Source: Rhodanobacter sp. (lineage in GTDB: Bacteria > Pseudomonadota > Gammaproteobacteria > Xanthomonadales > Rhodanobacteraceae). From it: 64,000 bases of DNA. The stretch spans positions 60,942 to 124,941 of the forward strand of contig SCRM01000015.1 in NCBI GenBank assembly GCA_004298045.1. The letters are read 5' to 3'. The position numbers and the translations under genes were made by a program. Positions 51,580-61,943 of this stretch are shown piece after piece. Each line of letters starts with the position of its first letter. Within the stretch, counting starts at the first letter, position 1. The notes below the pieces were generated by a model, which had not been told where the DNA came from, did no database searches, and was given only the letters and a program-made list of their open reading frames with translations.

Positions 51580-54132
51580 ATGAACGCACGATCGATGAAA
51601 GGCTTGACGCTGTCCACCGCCATAGCCGCCGCACTGGCAACCGGCGCCGCCTGGGCACAGGACACGCCCGCGGCGCCGAACGCCACCCCGGCCAGCAGCC
51701 AGGTCGCCAAGAAAGCGCCCGACACCACCAAGAACGGCAAGCAGGTGCAATCGCTGGATACGGTGGTCGTCACCGGTGCCGCTACCGTCGCTGGCGTCCG
51801 CAAGATCGACGCCAGCTATTCCATTACCACCGCCTCGGCCGCACAAATCCAGCAGGACAACCCGCGCAGTGCCGCCGACCTGTTGAAGATGTCGCCCGGC
51901 GTATGGCCGGAATCCACCGGCGGCCAGACCGGCGCCAATATCGAGATCGCCGGTTTCCCGGGTGGCGGCGATGCGCCGTTCTACACCAACCAGATCATGG
52001 GCACGCCGCTGTACGGCATGCCGTCGTTGTCGTTCTTCGAGCAAAGCTCGATGTTCCGGCTTGACGACACCATCGACCACGTGGAAATTCTGCAGGGTGG
52101 CCCTTCGGTGGTGTTCGGCGATGGCCAGATTGGCCTGACCTCCAACTACATTCTCAAGCAGGGCACCGAGCACCCCTCGGGCAGCATCGGCGCCACTGTT
52201 GGCACCGGCAATCTGCGCCGCATCGACGGCTTCTACGGCTTCCCGATCGGCAGCAGCGGCAACTGGTTCGGCAGCGTCGGCGGGTTCTACCGCGACAACG
52301 ACGGCATCCGCGATCCGCAGTTCGCCGCCGACAAGGGTGGCCAGCTGACCGCCACCCTGACCCGCGACTGGGACAACGGCTCGCTGGTGCTGTGGGCGCG
52401 CGGCCTGGACGACAAGAATCAGTTCATCACCCCGATTCCGCTGCTGCAGACCAGCGGCCAGGGCACCTTCTCGGCGTACCCCGGCTTCGATCCGCTGACC
52501 AGCACCTACTACAGCAAGGCGATGCAACACGTGTACCTCGCCAGCTACCCCGGTGGCGGGATCAACGCGGATCTTGCTGACGGCCGCGGTTCGCAGCTCG
52601 GCTTCTTTGGCGCCAACTTCGACTGGGACTTCGGCAACGGCTGGACCATCAGCGACAAGTTCTTGGTGGACGGCGGCAACATGGACACCAACGCGCTGTT
52701 CTCGGGTTCCAACCCGCAGACGCTGGCGTCGTGGATGACCGGCAATGGCGTCCCGGCCGGCACCGCGGTCACCGCCGCCTACACCAACGGCACGGGCATC
52801 GTCACCGATCCCAATGCCGACGTGATCAGCCAGGGCTGGTGGCATATCCACAAGAACCTGAAGAGCGCGATCAACGATTTCCGCCTCAGCAAGGAATTGT
52901 TCGAGGGCAACACGCTGACCGCCGGGGTGTACTTGGCCCATTACACCGACGACGACCGCTGGTCGCTCGGCAACCCGATGCTGATGACCAACACGCCCAA
53001 CGCCACGCCGATCGCGGTGAGCTACGTGCAGAACGGCCAGACCTATGCGGTGACCGACAAGCAGGGCGTGATCTCCAACGGCGGCTACAACATCACCGAA
53101 AACGGCGTGGCCACCAACAAGGCCTTCTACCTGTCCGATACCTGGAAACTGGATGCGTGGATCCTGGACGCGTCGGTGCGCACCGAAAACGAGAACGCGC
53201 ACAACACGGTGTGCAACCTCAGCAGCGTGAATCTCGACGGCAATGCCAACACGCTCTACGACAACAGCGTCTCGATGTGCAACGGCACCTACTCGCGCAC
53301 CAACTACAACAAGACCCATACCTCGTGGACGGTCGGTGCCACCTACAAGGTGGCGGACAACCTGTCGGTCTACGCCCGCGCCAACCGCGGTGCGCATTTC
53401 AACGGCTTTGACGACCTGCGCGGCAGCAACACCGGCGACACCCCGCCGCTGCTCAAGGTCGAGAACTACGAAGCGGGCTTCAAGTACCAGAATCCGTACG
53501 TGAGTTCGGACATCTCGGTCTACCACCGCAACTTCGACGGCCTGAGCTACCAGCCTTCGAGCTTCGGCGTGCCGTTCGGGCCCAAGAAAACCTACGGCTC
53601 CACCACCAACGGGCTCAACTTCATCATCACCGCCAGCACGCCGGACAAGATGTTCACCTCGACCTGGTCGGGCGACATCATGCATGGCCATTACACCAAC
53701 TTCCTCGGCAACGCGGAGTTCGTCGGCTTGGCCACGGCGGACAACCCTTCCGGGATGTTCGTCGGCACCTTCCAGGGCAAGCAGTTGCAGCGCCAGCCGA
53801 AATTCCAGATGCGCTGGACGCCGGCGCTGAACCTGCCGGTGGCCGATGGCGCCCTGCGGTTGTGGTTCACGATGGAGTACGTGGGCAACCACACGCAGGA
53901 CCAGCTGGCCCTGCAGCAACTGGGCAGCTACACCGACTTCAGCCTCGGCGCGCAATATACGTGGCAGAAGCACTGGGTATTCACGCTGCTCGGTTCCAAT
54001 GTCACCGACACGCTCGGGCTGACCGAGTCGAACTCGCGCATTGCCGGTTCTGGTGCCGGCGCCAACGGGGTGATCCTGGCGCGGCCACTGGAAGGCCATC
54101 AGTACACGTTCCAGGCGAAGTACCAGTTCTGA
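51580..54132 (+). CDS. TonB-dependent receptor for alpha-glucosides
   Basis: 850 residues: signal peptide (ending GAAWAQ), a TonB-box-like stretch SLDTVVVTGAAT, plug domain (NPRSAADLLKMSPGVWPEST, VEILQGGPSVVFGDGQIGLT), and a 22-strand barrel with C-terminal TFQAKYQF (terminal Phe). GGGGAGA lies 7 bases before the ATG. It lies 25 bases after the phosphorylase-mutase gene and before an MFS permease, so it presumably brings the glycoside through the outer membrane for this locus. Specificity cannot be read from sequence alone. Confidence 0.9.
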   Translation: MNARSMKGLTLSTAIAAALATGAAWAQDTPAAPNATPASSQVAKKAPDTTKNGKQVQSLDTVVVTGAATVAGVRKIDASYSITTASAAQIQQDNPRSAADLLKMSPGVWPESTGGQTGANIEIAGFPGGGDAPFYTNQIMGTPLYGMPSLSFFEQSSMFRLDDTIDHVEILQGGPSVVFGDGQIGLTSNYILKQGTEHPSGSIGATVGTGNLRRIDGFYGFPIGSSGNWFGSVGGFYRDNDGIRDPQFAADKGGQLTATLTRDWDNGSLVLWARGLDDKNQFITPIPLLQTSGQGTFSAYPGFDPLTSTYYSKAMQHVYLASYPGGGINADLADGRGSQLGFFGANFDWDFGNGWTISDKFLVDGGNMDTNALFSGSNPQTLASWMTGNGVPAGTAVTAAYTNGTGIVTDPNADVISQGWWHIHKNLKSAINDFRLSKELFEGNTLTAGVYLAHYTDDDRWSLGNPMLMTNTPNATPIAVSYVQNGQTYAVTDKQGVISNGGYNITENGVATNKAFYLSDTWKLDAWILDASVRTENENAHNTVCNLSSVNLDGNANTLYDNSVSMCNGTYSRTNYNKTHTSWTVGATYKVADNLSVYARANRGAHFNGFDDLRGSNTGDTPPLLKVENYEAGFKYQNPYVSSDISVYHRNFDGLSYQPSSFGVPFGPKKTYGSTTNGLNFIITASTPDKMFTSTWSGDIMHGHYTNFLGNAEFVGLATADNPSGMFVGTFQGKQLQRQPKFQMRWTPALNLPVADGALRLWFTMEYVGNHTQDQLALQQLGSYTDFSLGAQYTWQKHWVFTLLGSNVTDTLGLTESNSRIAGSGAGANGVILARPLEGHQYTFQAKYQF

Positions 54133-54221
54133 CGTCCTGACGCTTCCGCGCAGGGCGATCCGGGCATGCGCCACCCGCCCGGATCGCCCTGCCCGGTGCG
54201 CGCCACCGATCCGGGGTGTGC

Positions 54222-55487
54222 ATGAACCGATATCGCACCATCGCCGCACTCGCGTTGACCTACGTGGTCTTCGCGATCCTGCTCAACAGCGTGGGTACGG
54301 TGATCCTGCAGTCCATGGCCAGCTTCGGCGTCGACAAGACCCGGGCCAGCCTGCTCGAATTATTCAAGGACCTCACCATTGCGGTGGTGTCCTTCGGCGT
54401 GGCCTCGTTTCTGCCGTTGATCGGCTACAAGCGCGCCATGCTGATTGCGCTGACGCTGCTTGGCGGCGCCTGCCTGCTGATGCCGCTGTGGCCGGGGTTT
54501 CGCACCACCGAGCTGCTGTTCACCTGCATCGGCGTGTCCTTTGCGCTGGCCAAGGTCGGCGTGTACAGCTCGATTGGCCTGCTGACGACCAACCCCGGCG
54601 CACATGGTCGGCTGACCTCCACCATCGAAGGCATGTTCATGCTGGGCGTGCTGGTCGGCAACTGGCTGTTCAGCGCCTTTGTCGACCACGCCAACCCGGC
54701 CAACCTCGGGTGGCTCAACGTGTACTGGTGGCTGGCTGGCGCCTGCGCCGCGGTGATCCTGCTGCTGGCGAGTTGCGAGCTGGATGAATCGGCCGCGCAC
54801 AACGCGCACACCGGCACCCTGTCCGGCTCGCTGGTGGAAATGCTCCAGTTGTTTGCCCGGCCGCTGGTCTACGTGTTCCTGATCTCGGCCTTCCTCTACG
54901 TGCTGATCGAACAGAGTTTCTCCACCTGGCTGCCGACGTTCAACAACGAGATCCTCAAGCTGCCCAATGCGATGAGCATCCAGATCGCCAGCATCCTGCC
55001 GGCCGCGCTGGCGCTGGGCCGCCTCGGCGCCGGGCAGGCCTTGCGCCGCATGCACTGGTACGTGCTGCTCAACCTCTGCGTCATCGGCATGGGCGTCGTG
55101 GTGCTGGCCAGCCTGCCGCTGGCGCGCGGTGTCCTGCCGCGCGCGGATATCGGGTGGTTCAACGCACCCATCGCCGCCTACGTTTTCCCGCTGGTGGGCC
55201 TGCTGATGGCACCCATTTATCCGGTCATCAACTCGGTGGTGCTGAGCGCGTTGCCGAAGCCTTCGCACGCCGCGATGACCGGGCTGATCGTGATCTTCTC
55301 CGCGCTGGGCGGCACCCTTGGCTCGCGCATCACCGCGATCGTGTTCACCCGCTCCAACGGCATCGACGCGTTCTACTTTTCACTGGTGCCGATGAGCCTG
55401 GTGCTGGTGACGCTCTACTTTTTCAAGCGCGAAACCGATCGCGTCCGTCCGCCGGAACCCGTGGTCGGCGTCGCAACGTCCGACTGA
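54222..55487 (+). CDS. MFS sugar permease
   Basis: About 421 residues with 12 hydrophobic segments and the N- and C-terminal halves of major facilitator proteins (YKRAMLIALTLLGGACLLMP; GLIVIFSALGGTLGSRITAI). It resembles the FucP/sugar-proton symporter group in layout. Expected to move the disaccharide or glucose from periplasm to cytoplasm, where the phosphorylase fusion acts. ATG at 54222 is used; a GTG two codons earlier is possible. It is flanked by the TonB receptor and a GH65 gene. Confidence 0.85.
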   Translation: MNRYRTIAALALTYVVFAILLNSVGTVILQSMASFGVDKTRASLLELFKDLTIAVVSFGVASFLPLIGYKRAMLIALTLLGGACLLMPLWPGFRTTELLFTCIGVSFALAKVGVYSSIGLLTTNPGAHGRLTSTIEGMFMLGVLVGNWLFSAFVDHANPANLGWLNVYWWLAGACAAVILLLASCELDESAAHNAHTGTLSGSLVEMLQLFARPLVYVFLISAFLYVLIEQSFSTWLPTFNNEILKLPNAMSIQIASILPAALALGRLGAGQALRRMHWYVLLNLCVIGMGVVVLASLPLARGVLPRADIGWFNAPIAAYVFPLVGLLMAPIYPVINSVVLSALPKPSHAAMTGLIVIFSALGGTLGSRITAIVFTRSNGIDAFYFSLVPMSLVLVTLYFFKRETDRVRPPEPVVGVATSD

Positions 55488-55532
55488 CGACACGGCCCGG
55501 CCACCAACGCCACGCCCACGCAAGGAGTCCGC

Positions 55533-57776
55533 ATGCACCATCGTCTCGTTCGCATCGCCTGCCTCACGCTCGCGACCTTGCTCGCCACCCCGGTCATGGC
55601 GGCCGAAGACCCCAGCTTTCTCCTGACCGCGACCAGCGCGGATTTCGGCCATTACTTTCCCGGCTACCTGGCCAACGGCTACTTCTCGGTGATGACCTCG
55701 GTGCGCGGCACCGAACCCGACCGCAGCTACATGGTCGCGTTCATGGACTACGACCCGAAGGACATTTCCCGCCCGGCCGCAATCCCGGGCTGGAACGAGG
55801 TCGACTACAACCCCGGCGGCGGATGGCTCAACGCGACGCGGCTGGACCCCAAGATCTTTGCCCACTACACGCAGACATTGAACCTGCACGACGCCACGCT
55901 GACCACGCGCTACGACTTCAACTACGCGAACAAGTCGACCGGAATCGAGGTGCAGAGCTTCGTCAGCCAGGCCGACCCGCACCTGGCGGCGGTGCGGTTC
56001 ACCATCACCCCGCACTTCGACGGCGAGGTGACGCTCAGCTTCCCGATCCGGTTGTGGTCGGAACACGCGCCGCGCTTTCCGATCGCCAGCCTGAGCGGGG
56101 AGCAGATGATTTCCGCGGTGATCGCCAGTGGGCAAAACCTCGGCAACAAGCCGGTGCCCACGCCGGACCGCGCCGCGGTGTGGTACCCCGGTTACACCCG
56201 GGTGCTGGCGGCCAACGGCGACGCGCAGACGCTGACACTGTGGCTGGACGGCCAGGCCAAGCAGGGGCTGGCGATGGCCGAGGCGGCCGCACTGCAACTG
56301 CCGGCCGGTCTTGCCGCCAAGGACGTGCACGTCAGCCAAGGGCCGTACAAGCTCTCGCTCGACCTCACCGTGCCGGTTCGATCCGGCCAGCGCTACGCCT
56401 TCACCAAATACGTCGCGGTATCGCGCGACGGCTGGGGCGGCGACGCCAAGGCGGATCTCGCCGCTGCCGTGGCCGCCCGCCAGACCGGCTTCGACCCGCT
56501 GCTGGCGCGGCACGTTGCGGCGTGGCACCAGCTATGGCAATCCGATCTCGTGGTGGATGGCGACCCGCAGGTGCAGCGCGCGGTGCACTCGGATCTGTAC
56601 TACCTGCTGGCGAACACCACGGTAGGTACCGCCTGGCCGATGGGCGCCTGCGCGCTCACCCCCAACTACGCCGGCCACGCGTTCTGGGACAGCGATTCGT
56701 GGGTGTTCCCTGCACTCCTGCTGTTGCACCCGGAGCGCGCCAAACCGATCGTGATGTTCCGCGACCGCACGATGGCGCCGGCCGCGGCGCGCGCGCGGCA
56801 CTACGGCGCGAAGGGGCTGATGTACCCGTGGGAATCCGATCCGCAAACCGGCGTCGACAACACGCCACATTTTGCCTACGACGTGTACCGCGAGATCCAC
56901 GTCAACGCCGACATTGCCATCGCGCAATGGCAGTACTGGCTGGCCACCGGCGACCGCGACTGGCTGCAGCAGTACGGCTGGCCGGTGATCCGCGGCATCG
57001 CCGAGTTCTGGGCCAGCCGGGTCACCTACGACCAGGCCCACGACCGCTACGAGATCCTGCACGTCACCTCGCCCGACGAGGCGTACAGCGACGTGCCCAA
57101 TGACACCTTCACCAATGCCGCCGCGCAAAAGGCGCTGCGCATCGCGGTCACGGCCGCCAAACAGGTGGGCGCCACGCCCGACCCGCAGTGGTCGCGGATT
57201 GCCGACAAGATGTATCTCCCGTTCAACGCCGCGGCGCAACGCCATGAAGACTTCGACCCGTCGGTGCCGCACGACAAGATCACCTGGATGGGGTCTTCGC
57301 TGGCGTGGTTGATGTACCCCAACCTCGACCTGCCGATGAGCGCCACGGTGCGCCGCAACGACTTCGATTTTCAGCTGCAGGCGCTGCAAACCCACGGCGA
57401 CGACCCGAATGAAATGATGATGGTGATGCTCGCCGTGGGCGAGGCGGAGCTGGGCAACGGCAAGGCCGCCGGCGACTGGCTGCAGCGCAACCTGGTCGGT
57501 TTTCTCAAGCCCCCGTTCAACGTGCGCACCGAAACCGCGGCCAACAACGCCGGCTACATCCTGGCCACTTCCGCCGGCTACATCCAGAGCCTCGTGTATG
57601 GCCTGACCGGCCTGCGCATCAACGACAAGGGCCTCGATGCCGCTTATCCACCGGTGCTGCCGCCCAGCTGGAAATCACTCACGCTCAAGCACATCCAGTT
57701 TCGCGGCCAGCGCTTCGACATCCGCCTCCAACGCGATGCTGCAGGCAACACGAATTTGATAAAGACAGCGCAGTGA
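55533..57776 (+). CDS. Exported GH65 glycoside hydrolase (acid trehalase/kojibiose hydrolase-like), first paralogue
   Basis: 747 residues with signal peptide MHHRLVRIACLTLATLLATP ending near VMA. It shows GH65 hydrolase structure: N-terminal beta-sandwich (ANGYFSVMTSVRGTEPDRSY), catalytic (alpha/alpha)6 barrel with GHAFWDSDSWVFPALLLLHP, REIHVNADIAIAQWQYWLAT and the acid motif HVTSPDEAYSDVPNDTFTNA (E516), and a C-terminal beta-sheet domain. Without a cytoplasmic phosphate partner, a hydrolase acting in the periplasm or outside is likely. GH65 hydrolases include acid trehalase and alpha-1,2-glucosidases. It shares about half its residues with the protein at 59682. AAGGAG precedes the ATG. Confidence 0.87.
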   Translation: MHHRLVRIACLTLATLLATPVMAAEDPSFLLTATSADFGHYFPGYLANGYFSVMTSVRGTEPDRSYMVAFMDYDPKDISRPAAIPGWNEVDYNPGGGWLNATRLDPKIFAHYTQTLNLHDATLTTRYDFNYANKSTGIEVQSFVSQADPHLAAVRFTITPHFDGEVTLSFPIRLWSEHAPRFPIASLSGEQMISAVIASGQNLGNKPVPTPDRAAVWYPGYTRVLAANGDAQTLTLWLDGQAKQGLAMAEAAALQLPAGLAAKDVHVSQGPYKLSLDLTVPVRSGQRYAFTKYVAVSRDGWGGDAKADLAAAVAARQTGFDPLLARHVAAWHQLWQSDLVVDGDPQVQRAVHSDLYYLLANTTVGTAWPMGACALTPNYAGHAFWDSDSWVFPALLLLHPERAKPIVMFRDRTMAPAAARARHYGAKGLMYPWESDPQTGVDNTPHFAYDVYREIHVNADIAIAQWQYWLATGDRDWLQQYGWPVIRGIAEFWASRVTYDQAHDRYEILHVTSPDEAYSDVPNDTFTNAAAQKALRIAVTAAKQVGATPDPQWSRIADKMYLPFNAAAQRHEDFDPSVPHDKITWMGSSLAWLMYPNLDLPMSATVRRNDFDFQLQALQTHGDDPNEMMMVMLAVGEAELGNGKAAGDWLQRNLVGFLKPPFNVRTETAANNAGYILATSAGYIQSLVYGLTGLRINDKGLDAAYPPVLPPSWKSLTLKHIQFRGQRFDIRLQRDAAGNTNLIKTAQ

Positions 57777-57864
57777 GGCGCCCGACATGACTTCCGACCC
57801 CTCGGCTCCCGTGCGCCGCTCGCGCGGGCGAGCCAACCCACCGCGGTAACCGGCAAAGCCCGCC

Positions 57865-59685
57865 ATGTCCACGCCTGCACCCACGCTGCTGGAAGCCCTG
57901 CGCCAGGTTGGCAACCTGCTGCAGGCGGGCGGCCTGCAGCGGGCACACGACCAGCTGCGGAGACTCGTCGCGAATCATCCGGACTGCGTGGAAGCCCTGC
58001 GCCTGCTCGGTGGCCTGCGCCTCGGGTTTGGCGATGCCGAGGAGGCCGAGCAACTGTTGCGCCGCGCGCTGGCGCTCGACCCGGCGTGGGCGCCGACGCT
58101 CGCCACGCTGGGCGAGCTGCTGCTCGCCGCCGGCCGCTACGAAGAGGGCGAGTCCCTGCTGCGCCGCGCGGCGACCAAGTTGCCGTCAGCCGCGCTGCGC
58201 CTCGCACGCCATTACAACGATCAGCTGCGCCCGGCTGATGCGCTGTCCACCATCGCTCCGCGGTGTGCCGCCGGCCACGTGGATGCCGCATTTGCCGCGC
58301 AGCACGTGGCGGCGCTGGCGGGGCTGGGCCGTGCCGCGGAAGCGGTGGAGTTCTACCGCCATGCAGCGGAAACCGCCGTCGACCAGACCGCCGCCGCGCA
58401 CGCGCTCGCCATCGCCCTTGCCGCCGCCGGCCAGCATGCCGAAGCCGAGCGCGCCGCCGACCGCGCGCTGGCGCGCGAGCACCCCGATGCCACTGCCTAC
58501 TTCACCCGTGCCCGCAGCCGGGTGGCGCTGGGCGAGTTCACCCGCGCGGAAGCGGATCTGCGCGACGGCCTGCGGCTGGCGCCGCGCGACGCCGAGGCAC
58601 ACGACCATCTCGCGCGGCTGGTGTGGATGCGCAGCGGCGATCTCGCCACCAGCACCGCGATGCTGGACGCGGCGCTGCGCCGTTTTCCCGGCGAGGAGAC
58701 CCTGCTCGCCACCAAGGCCGCGATCCTGCAGGGTGCGGGCGATGCGCGCGGCGCCTGGGCCTGCCTCGCCGCTGCCGCGGAGCGCCCGCAGGCCGCGCCC
58801 ACCCTGCTGGTGCGAGCCGGACTCAGCGCGCTGGCCTTCGATCCGGCTACCGCCCAGACGCTGGCGCAACGCGCACTGCAACGCCACCCCACCGCCAGCA
58901 CCGCGCGCAGCCTGCTTGCCGCTGCACTGCTCGGCACCGGCGACGCTGCGCGCGCGCTCGAACAGTGCGAGACCCTGCTTGCCGACGCGCCCGACGACCA
59001 GTACCTGATCGCCCTTGAGACCACCGCGTGGCGGATGCTCGGCGACCCGCGCCACGCGGTGTACTGCGACTACCCGCACCTGGTGCGCCCGTACCAGGTG
59101 CCGACGCCGGATGGGTGGCCAAACCTCCCAGCCTTCCTCGCCGACCTCAAGCGCAGCCTGGAACGCTTGCACGATCCGCACGGCCATCCGCTGCTGTTCC
59201 AGTCGTTGCGCCACGGCACCGAGACCACGACGGACCTGGCGCGCCACGCCGACCCGGTGATCCAGGCTCTGTTTCGCGCCTTCGACGCCCCCATCCGCGA
59301 CTACCTGGCCGGCCTCGGCCAGGGCGACGACGCGTTGCGCCGGCGCAACCGCGGCAACTACCGCTACCACGGCAGCTGGTCGGTGCGGCTGCGCAACGCC
59401 GGCTTCCACGCCAACCATGTGCACCCGCGCGGCTGGATCTCCTCGGCCTGCTACATCGACCTGCCCGCAAGCATGGCCGACGGCGATACGGACGCCGGTT
59501 GGCTCACCTTCGGCCAGCCCGGCATCATCACCGCGCCACCGCTGCCCGCACAGCACGCCGTGCATCCCGAGCCCGGCATGCTGGTGCTGTTCCCCTCTTA
59601 TGTGTGGCACGGCACCGTGCCGTTCCACAGCGAGCAGGCACGCCTGACGGTGGCCTTCGACGCGGTGCCGGGAGCGCCCGCATGA
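57865..59685 (+). CDS. TPR protein with C-terminal putative 2OG-Fe(II) oxygenase-like domain
   Basis: 606 residues. About 1-400 are tetratricopeptide-type helical repeats (LLRRALALDPAWAPTLATLG; AAAGQHAEAERAADRALARE). About 405-605 resemble the 2OG-Fe(II) oxygenase family seen in TPR fusions (GFHANHVHPRGWISSACYID, then LTFGQP, and PEPGMLVLFPSYVWHGTVPF followed by R-L-T-V-A-F-D). His residues in HANHVHP and VWHGT are candidate iron ligands. There is no signal peptide. Genes of this type accompany TonB receptor loci in several proteobacteria (from general knowledge). Here it is wedged between two exported GH65 genes, and its stop overlaps the second one by four bases. Role unknown. Confidence 0.75.
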   Translation: MSTPAPTLLEALRQVGNLLQAGGLQRAHDQLRRLVANHPDCVEALRLLGGLRLGFGDAEEAEQLLRRALALDPAWAPTLATLGELLLAAGRYEEGESLLRRAATKLPSAALRLARHYNDQLRPADALSTIAPRCAAGHVDAAFAAQHVAALAGLGRAAEAVEFYRHAAETAVDQTAAAHALAIALAAAGQHAEAERAADRALAREHPDATAYFTRARSRVALGEFTRAEADLRDGLRLAPRDAEAHDHLARLVWMRSGDLATSTAMLDAALRRFPGEETLLATKAAILQGAGDARGAWACLAAAAERPQAAPTLLVRAGLSALAFDPATAQTLAQRALQRHPTASTARSLLAAALLGTGDAARALEQCETLLADAPDDQYLIALETTAWRMLGDPRHAVYCDYPHLVRPYQVPTPDGWPNLPAFLADLKRSLERLHDPHGHPLLFQSLRHGTETTTDLARHADPVIQALFRAFDAPIRDYLAGLGQGDDALRRRNRGNYRYHGSWSVRLRNAGFHANHVHPRGWISSACYIDLPASMADGDTDAGWLTFGQPGIITAPPLPAQHAVHPEPGMLVLFPSYVWHGTVPFHSEQARLTVAFDAVPGAPA

Positions 59686-61943
59686 AACACGTCGCCATCG
59701 CCACGATCCTGCTTGCACTGGCGACGCCGCCCGTGATCGCCGCCACTGACGCCAGCTTCGTGCTGCAGGCCAGCGCCGCCGATTGGGCAAATTACTTTCC
59801 CGGACAGTTGGGCAACGGTTACGCCTCCACGCTGACCGCGCCGCGCGGCACCGAAGACGCACCGGCTTATCTCGTCGCCTTCATGGATCGCACGCCCGGC
59901 GACATCGCACGCCCGGCCGTCGTGCCCGCATGGAGCGCCATCGACTACCGCACCGAGGGCGGCGCCTGGCTCAACGCCGCGCCACTGGACGCCGCGCATT
60001 TCCAGGACTACGCGCAGACCCTGGACATGCACGACGGCACGCTGGCCACGCGCTACGCCTACCGCGACGGCGAACGCAGCAGCGACGTCGAAGTGCTCTC
60101 GCTGGTGAGCCAGGCCTCGCCACACCTCGCCGGCAGCCGGCTCGTCCTCACGCCGCATTCCGATGGCCGCGTGGAGCTGTCGTTTGCACTGGACGCCTGG
60201 GCGCCGCACCAGCCGCGCTTCGCGCTGGCCCGCATCAGCGATGCGGAAATGCACCAGGAGCTGGACAAGTACCACCTGAAACTGGAACCCGTCGCGCCCG
60301 CCACGCCGGATCGCGCAGCGCTGTGGTATCCCGGCACCACCGAGGTGCTGGACCGCGGCGGCGATGCCACGCAGCTCACGCTGTGGCTCGAGGGCCGTGC
60401 CGCAAACGGCGCGGCGATGGCGGCAGCGGTCGCCGTGGCGCTGCCGCAAGACATGCACCCGATCTCGGCCAAGGTGGTGCGCGACGGCCTGCACCTGGCG
60501 CTCGACGTGGTGGTGGATGTGCAGAAGAACCATCGCTACCGCTTCGCCAAGTTCGTCGCCGTCTCGCGCACAGGCTGGGGCGGCGACGCACAAGCCGACC
60601 TCGCGCTGGCCACACAGGCACGCGAGCGGGGCTTCGACGCGCTGCTGCACGCGCAACGGGAGGCCTGGCACGCGCTGTGGAAGTCCGACGTGGTGATCGA
60701 CGGCGACCCCGCTGCACAGCGCATCGTGCACGCGGACCTCTACTACCTGCTGTCCAATGTGACACCCGGCACCGCGTGGGCCACCGGCGGCTGCGGCATG
60801 ACGCCGGGCTACGCCGGGCACGTGTTCTGGGACAGCGACACCTGGGTGTTCCCCGCCCTGCTCCTGCTGCATCCGGAACGCGCGAAGTCGCTGGTGGCGT
60901 TCCGCGCCCGCACGCTGCCGGCGGCCGAAGCGCGCGCCCGTGCCCGCGGCCTGCGCGGCGCGATGTATCCGTGGGAGGCTGACCCCGACGACGGCAGCTC
61001 GCAGACACCGCACTCGGCCCAGGTGCTCGACGAGCGCGAGATCCATGTCAACGCCGACGTCGCCATCGCGCAGTGGCAGTACTGGCTGGCCAGCGGCGAC
61101 AAGGCATGGCTGCGCCGGCACGGCTGGCCGGTGATCCGCGCCGTCGCCGATTTCTGGGCCAACCGCGCCAGCTGGAACGCGGCAAAGCGGTGCTGGGAAA
61201 TCCTGCACGTCACCTCGGTGGACGAGGACTACAGCGACGTGCCCAATGACACCTACACCAATGCCGCGGCGCGCAAGGCGCTGCAAATCGCCGCCGCCGC
61301 GGCCGCCGTGCTCGGCGAAACCGCCGACCCGCGCTGGACCAGGGTCGCGGATGGCCTGTACCTGCCGTTCTCCGACGGGCACCACCTCGACTTCGACCCG
61401 TCCGTGCCGCACAACCGCGACACCTGGGGCGGCAGCTCGCTGCCGATGCTCGCGCTGCCTTCGCTGGATTTGCCGATGGACCAAGCCGTGCGCAGGCGCG
61501 ACTACGCCTACGCGCTCGGTCCGATCGAGCATTCCAGCCATGACCCGAACAGCATGGGCCTTGCCCCGCTGTCGATCGCCGCCACCACCGCGGGCGACAG
61601 CGCAGATGCCGAGATGTGGTTCGAGCGCAACCTCAAGGCGCACGTGGTGCAGACGCCGTTTGACGTGCGCACCGAGACCGCGCACAACAACACCGGCTAC
61701 TTCCTCACCGCCAGTGCCGGCATGCTGCAGAACATCCTCTACGGCTTCACCGGCCTGCGCATCGAGTCGAAGGGACTGGTGCCGGCCTATCCGCCGATGC
61801 TGCCCGCGCGATGGAAGTCGCTGACGCTGCGCGACGTCACTTTCCGCAACCGGCATATCGACATCACCGTGCGCCGCGGCGCCAACGGCAAGCCGGCGCT
61901 GTCGCTGACCACCATCCGTTCCACTGGGGACACCTCACCATGA
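59682..61943 (+). CDS. Exported GH65 glycoside hydrolase, second paralogue
   Basis: 753 residues, signal peptide MKHVAIATILLALATPPVIA. It has the same domain plan as the gene at 55533: GNGYASTLTAPRGTEDAPAY, GHVFWDSDTWVFPALLLLHP, REIHVNADVAIAQWQYWLAS, and acid motif HVTSVDEDYSDVPNDTYTNA with E515. The first paralogue has SPDE where this has SVDE, a difference next to the catalytic Glu that may change specificity. ATG overlaps the upstream stop (ATGA) and its own stop overlaps treA (ATGA), so three genes are translationally coupled. It is probably periplasmic and acts on an alpha-glucoside. Confidence 0.87.
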   Translation: MKHVAIATILLALATPPVIAATDASFVLQASAADWANYFPGQLGNGYASTLTAPRGTEDAPAYLVAFMDRTPGDIARPAVVPAWSAIDYRTEGGAWLNAAPLDAAHFQDYAQTLDMHDGTLATRYAYRDGERSSDVEVLSLVSQASPHLAGSRLVLTPHSDGRVELSFALDAWAPHQPRFALARISDAEMHQELDKYHLKLEPVAPATPDRAALWYPGTTEVLDRGGDATQLTLWLEGRAANGAAMAAAVAVALPQDMHPISAKVVRDGLHLALDVVVDVQKNHRYRFAKFVAVSRTGWGGDAQADLALATQARERGFDALLHAQREAWHALWKSDVVIDGDPAAQRIVHADLYYLLSNVTPGTAWATGGCGMTPGYAGHVFWDSDTWVFPALLLLHPERAKSLVAFRARTLPAAEARARARGLRGAMYPWEADPDDGSSQTPHSAQVLDEREIHVNADVAIAQWQYWLASGDKAWLRRHGWPVIRAVADFWANRASWNAAKRCWEILHVTSVDEDYSDVPNDTYTNAAARKALQIAAAAAAVLGETADPRWTRVADGLYLPFSDGHHLDFDPSVPHNRDTWGGSSLPMLALPSLDLPMDQAVRRRDYAYALGPIEHSSHDPNSMGLAPLSIAATTAGDSADAEMWFERNLKAHVVQTPFDVRTETAHNNTGYFLTASAGMLQNILYGFTGLRIESKGLVPAYPPMLPARWKSLTLRDVTFRNRHIDITVRRGANGKPALSLTTIRSTGDTSP

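Noticed and set aside
51502..54249. 915-codon minus-strand frame opposite the TonB receptor
   Set aside because: Shadow of a real gene; no motifs, and a Val/Gly/Arg/His-biased composition.
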